Origin: UBA1181 sp963654355
GTDB lineage: Bacteria > Bacteroidota > Bacteroidia > Bacteroidales > Paludibacteraceae
Length of the DNA stretch: 5,604 nucleotides
Direction: 5' to 3'
Assembly: GCA_963654355.1 (NCBI GenBank)
Contig: CAVKBM010000107.1
Location: 1 to 5,604 of the forward strand
Positions within the stretch are counted from its first letter, which is position 1. Each line of letters starts with the position of its first letter. The notes under the pieces were generated by a model. That model had not been told where the DNA came from and did not search any database. It saw only the letters and a program-made list of their open reading frames with translations. Position numbers and translations under genes: made by a program. Of the stretch, positions 5,512-5,604 are shown piece after piece.

Positions 5512-5604
5512 TTATTTTTGAGAGGAACGAAGTGCCGCATACACTTTCGCCATCTCTTGAGCATGACACTCAATTTCATCTTGTATAAATTGGGGAGACA
5601 AAAC
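5512..5604 (-). CDS. Unidentified protein, last 30 codons only
   Basis: An open frame enters from the right edge on the minus strand and ends at TAA (5514-5512). The 30 visible residues include QDEIECHAQEMAKVYAALR, which reads as an amphipathic C-terminal helix, and the tail ends SSQK. I do not recognise the family, and 30 residues cannot support a name. The frame is favoured over an alternative 62-codon minus frame (5579-5391) because it is open to the edge and looks like ordinary protein. The gene converges on the winged-helix gene. No terminator lies close to its stop; the bidirectional one at 5174-5206 is the nearest good candidate. Confidence 0.55.
   Translation of the reverse strand, partial: VLSPQFIQDEIECHAQEMAKVYAALRSSQK

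Noticed and set aside
5391..5579. Minus-strand 62-codon frame
   Set aside because: It starts inside the edge gene in another frame and runs through the promoter-like box and TGTTTGT repeats; composition is low-complexity and unlike a protein.
1..5604. CRISPR array, insertion sequence, tRNA or rRNA genes, defence or toxin-antitoxin genes
   Set aside because: No regularly spaced long repeats, transposase motifs, tRNA-like cloverleaf or CCA ends, or recognisable defence domains were seen on either strand.

Overview
This looks like chromosomal DNA from a member of the Bacteroidales (Bacteroides/Prevotella-like). The evidence is the TAnnTTTG-type promoter -7 boxes, the lack of Shine-Dalgarno sequences before strong genes, the moderate-to-low GC with very AT-rich gaps, and proteins typical of that order: a membrane-anchored M23 peptidase divergent from alaS, a GSCFA protein, and a tiny stand-alone winged-helix protein. 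Genus is not resolvable by eye.

Layout: (1) 1-1379, minus strand: the 5' half of alaS (alanyl-tRNA synthetase), running off the left edge. (2) 1380-1498: a short divergent promoter region with a -7 box for each direction. (3) 1499-4818, plus strand: a probable three-gene operon of M23 metallopeptidase, GSCFA/SGNH-like hydrolase and mtaB (tRNA ms2t6A methylthiotransferase), with gaps of 64 and 28 bp. (4) 4819-5145: a spacer holding a TACATTTG promoter, then a 66-residue winged-helix protein. (5) 5146-5511: an unusually long (366 bp) gap between convergent genes. It holds a strong bidirectional terminator and then an AT-rich stretch with inverted repeats and repeated TGTTTGT words. (6) 5512-5604, minus strand: the last 30 codons of an unidentified gene.

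How the genes relate: alaS and mtaB both serve translation (tRNA charging, and A37 modification of ANN-decoding tRNAs). The M23 protein should act on peptidoglycan outside the inner membrane. The GSCFA protein has an SGNH-like active-site layout but no known substrate. The winged-helix gene has its own promoter and terminator, so it is probably a separate small unit.

Overall this is an ordinary housekeeping neighbourhood. No defence system, mobile element, CRISPR array or RNA gene of a known class was found. The part least explained by known features is the convergent gap at 5207-5511.
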